From Tricholoma matsutake (taxonomy: Eukaryota; Basidiomycota; Agaricomycetes; Agaricales; Tricholomataceae): DNA of 64,000 bases. The position numbers and the translations under genes are program-made. The DNA is taken from positions 6,324,001-6,388,000 of the forward strand of contig AP026548.1 in the NCBI GenBank assembly GCA_026075535.2, read 5' to 3'. Position 1 is the first letter of the stretch, and each line of letters opens with the position of its first letter. Under the pieces are notes generated by a model. It worked only from the letters and a program-made list of their open reading frames with translations. It was not told the origin of the DNA and did not search any database. Of this stretch, positions 63,097-64,000 are shown piece after piece.

Positions 63097-64000
63097 ACTC
63101 CATGACTTGTTACAACCACCATAAACAGTGGTAAACACTCCTGCTCGATGTTGGTAGCAACATCAAGACTCCAATTTCTGTCCGATTTTTGATCGGATTT
63201 TGCCATCATGAACGCTCTTGGCATCTCCAGGCCTGGCCTGATTTGCTCAGAGATCCGTCTATCCGATCTCCAGGGATGTCTCGGTCATTGTTTTCAACAG
63301 TGACTGCTATCTGTCTTGTTCCCCCTTGGCTTCGAGGATCCTGGCTAGGTGAGTGGTGTCTATCAAAGAGTAGTCTGGGTCCCTATGGGGGCTTAGAGCG
63401 GGTGTGGGATGCCTGCTTCAATGCTCACCCAAGTAGAAGCACTTGTTTGGCTGGGGGAGGTCTGGCTTAGGGGGAGGGACATTTTTACTGGACTGCTGGT
63501 CGTCTCTGGGGCTTCCAACCTCCATGCTATATGAGTCACTACTACTAGGGACAAGCTACACTGACTACCTGCTTGGAATACACCGTCGCTAAAAGGGGCC
63601 GGGTGACAGTGCCCCCTGATGGCTGCATTTCACCACCAACTCCTCACCTCTGGTGCTCACTCCTCTGGGGTGTTATGACCCGGGTTCTATCTTCTCCCAC
63701 CAGGCAACAGGATGCGTGGCTTGTTCGCCCCCTTGGAGCATTTGGAGGCTGTATCAGGTGGACCCAGAATGGAGATAAGGGACCAACTGTTATTGATGGC
63801 ACACTACGTATCTTGATCTCTTCCATCATCTACTAGTGCTAACCCACTCTCTATGCCCAAATGGTGAACTAGAGACCGTCCACCATACTGGGAGCTTCAC
63901 GCCCCCCCCCTGATTATGGGCGACATCTTTGATGATGACGTCCAAGACTACAACACCCGGTACAAACAAGACAATCCGGAGGTAGCAGCTGCCCTAAAGG
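63097..64000 (+). mobile_element. P24: P element, 5' part to window end
   Basis: Leader from CACTCCATGACTTG, B1b-like, continuing past the window edge. Hairpins 1-5 are recognisable, with some mispairs. Confidence 0.85.
63853..64000 (+). pseudogene. P ORF N-terminus (P24)
   Basis: ATG at 63853, then TGA at codon 5 (63865-63867), a CGA site in intact copies. IFDDDVQDY-type sequence follows to the window end. Confidence 0.72.

Larger units (their letters stand above)
26817..64000 (-). mobile_element. LINE A8, underlying host of the right half
   Basis: One minus-strand LINE scattered over 37 kb: 26817-26997 and 29441-29603 (3' UTR), 29604-30348, 52829-53682, 60425-60796 and 63063-63096 (ORF2, 3' to 5'). 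Continuity across each gap is shown by target duplications for A6, A7, P20 and P23. The 5' part lies beyond P24, right of the window. Diverged 3' UTR and several stops suggest an old copy. Confidence 0.85.

Noticed and set aside
1..64000. LTR retrotransposons or DNA transposons
   Set aside because: No long terminal repeats, integrase, protease or transposase was seen; poly(A) tails and variable target duplications fit LINE-type insertion.
1..64000. Telomeric or rDNA-specific LINE arrays
   Set aside because: No telomeric repeat or rRNA sequence was found at junctions; insertions fall at differing sites within other elements.

Overview
The window is eukaryotic repeat DNA, most likely from a fungus and plausibly an agaricomycete. 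This rests on the LINE architecture: a gag-like ORF1 with CCHC knuckles, then one ORF2 with apurinic endonuclease, reverse transcriptase, RNase H and a C-terminal C-x-C...H-x4-C finger. Sites resembling short fungal introns and many CGA-to-TGA mutations fit too. No single-copy host gene, rRNA or canonical tRNA gene was recognised. The species assignment is inference.

Almost all 64 kb comes from two interacting retroelement families. Family A is an autonomous LINE of about 6.5 kb (best copy A2, 789-7244), named here A1-A8 in order of appearance. Family P is a non-autonomous element of about 2.2 kb, named P1-P24. It has a structured leader of about 0.77 kb, one ORF of about 269 codons with no domain I recognise, a hairpin-rich 3' UTR and a poly(A) tail, and it encodes no polymerase. 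P subfamilies are B1, B1b, B2 and B3. A and P share nearly the same first 18 nt (CGCTYCTTGACTTGTTAC) and 36 of the last 40 nt before poly(A), so P probably uses A's machinery. P is a LINE parasite that carries its own protein gene, comparable to half-LINE elements but with UTRs of its own.

Layout. 1-8539: LINE A1 (+), split by full-length A2. 8540-13843: P2, a P3 fragment and LINE A3 (-), whose ORF1 is intact, then fragment P4. 13844-20082: 3' part of LINE A4 (+), fragments P5 and P6, then P7 with an intact ORF. 20083-26753: LINE A5 (-), split by full-length P8. 26754-64000: one old LINE, A8 (-), underlies everything. It is interrupted by A6 (26998-29440), by A7 (30349-52813, itself filled with P elements), by P20 (with P21 and P22 nested inside) and by P23 and P24. 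Target-site duplications of 12-15 bp with poly(A) on the correct side prove much of this nesting.

The only sequence that is neither A nor P is an island at 30431-31692 and 34009-34607, split by P10/P11 and lying inside A7's ORF1. It holds an 11-bp minisatellite, a tRNA-like pol III promoter, a duplicated intron-like module and an array of five GC hairpins spaced about 57 bp apart.

The intact ORFs are LINE ORF1 in A3 and the P ORFs in P7, P19, P21 and P22. P16 is also open but has an altered C-terminus. No LINE ORF2 in the window is both complete and undamaged, so any current mobility would depend on copies elsewhere.
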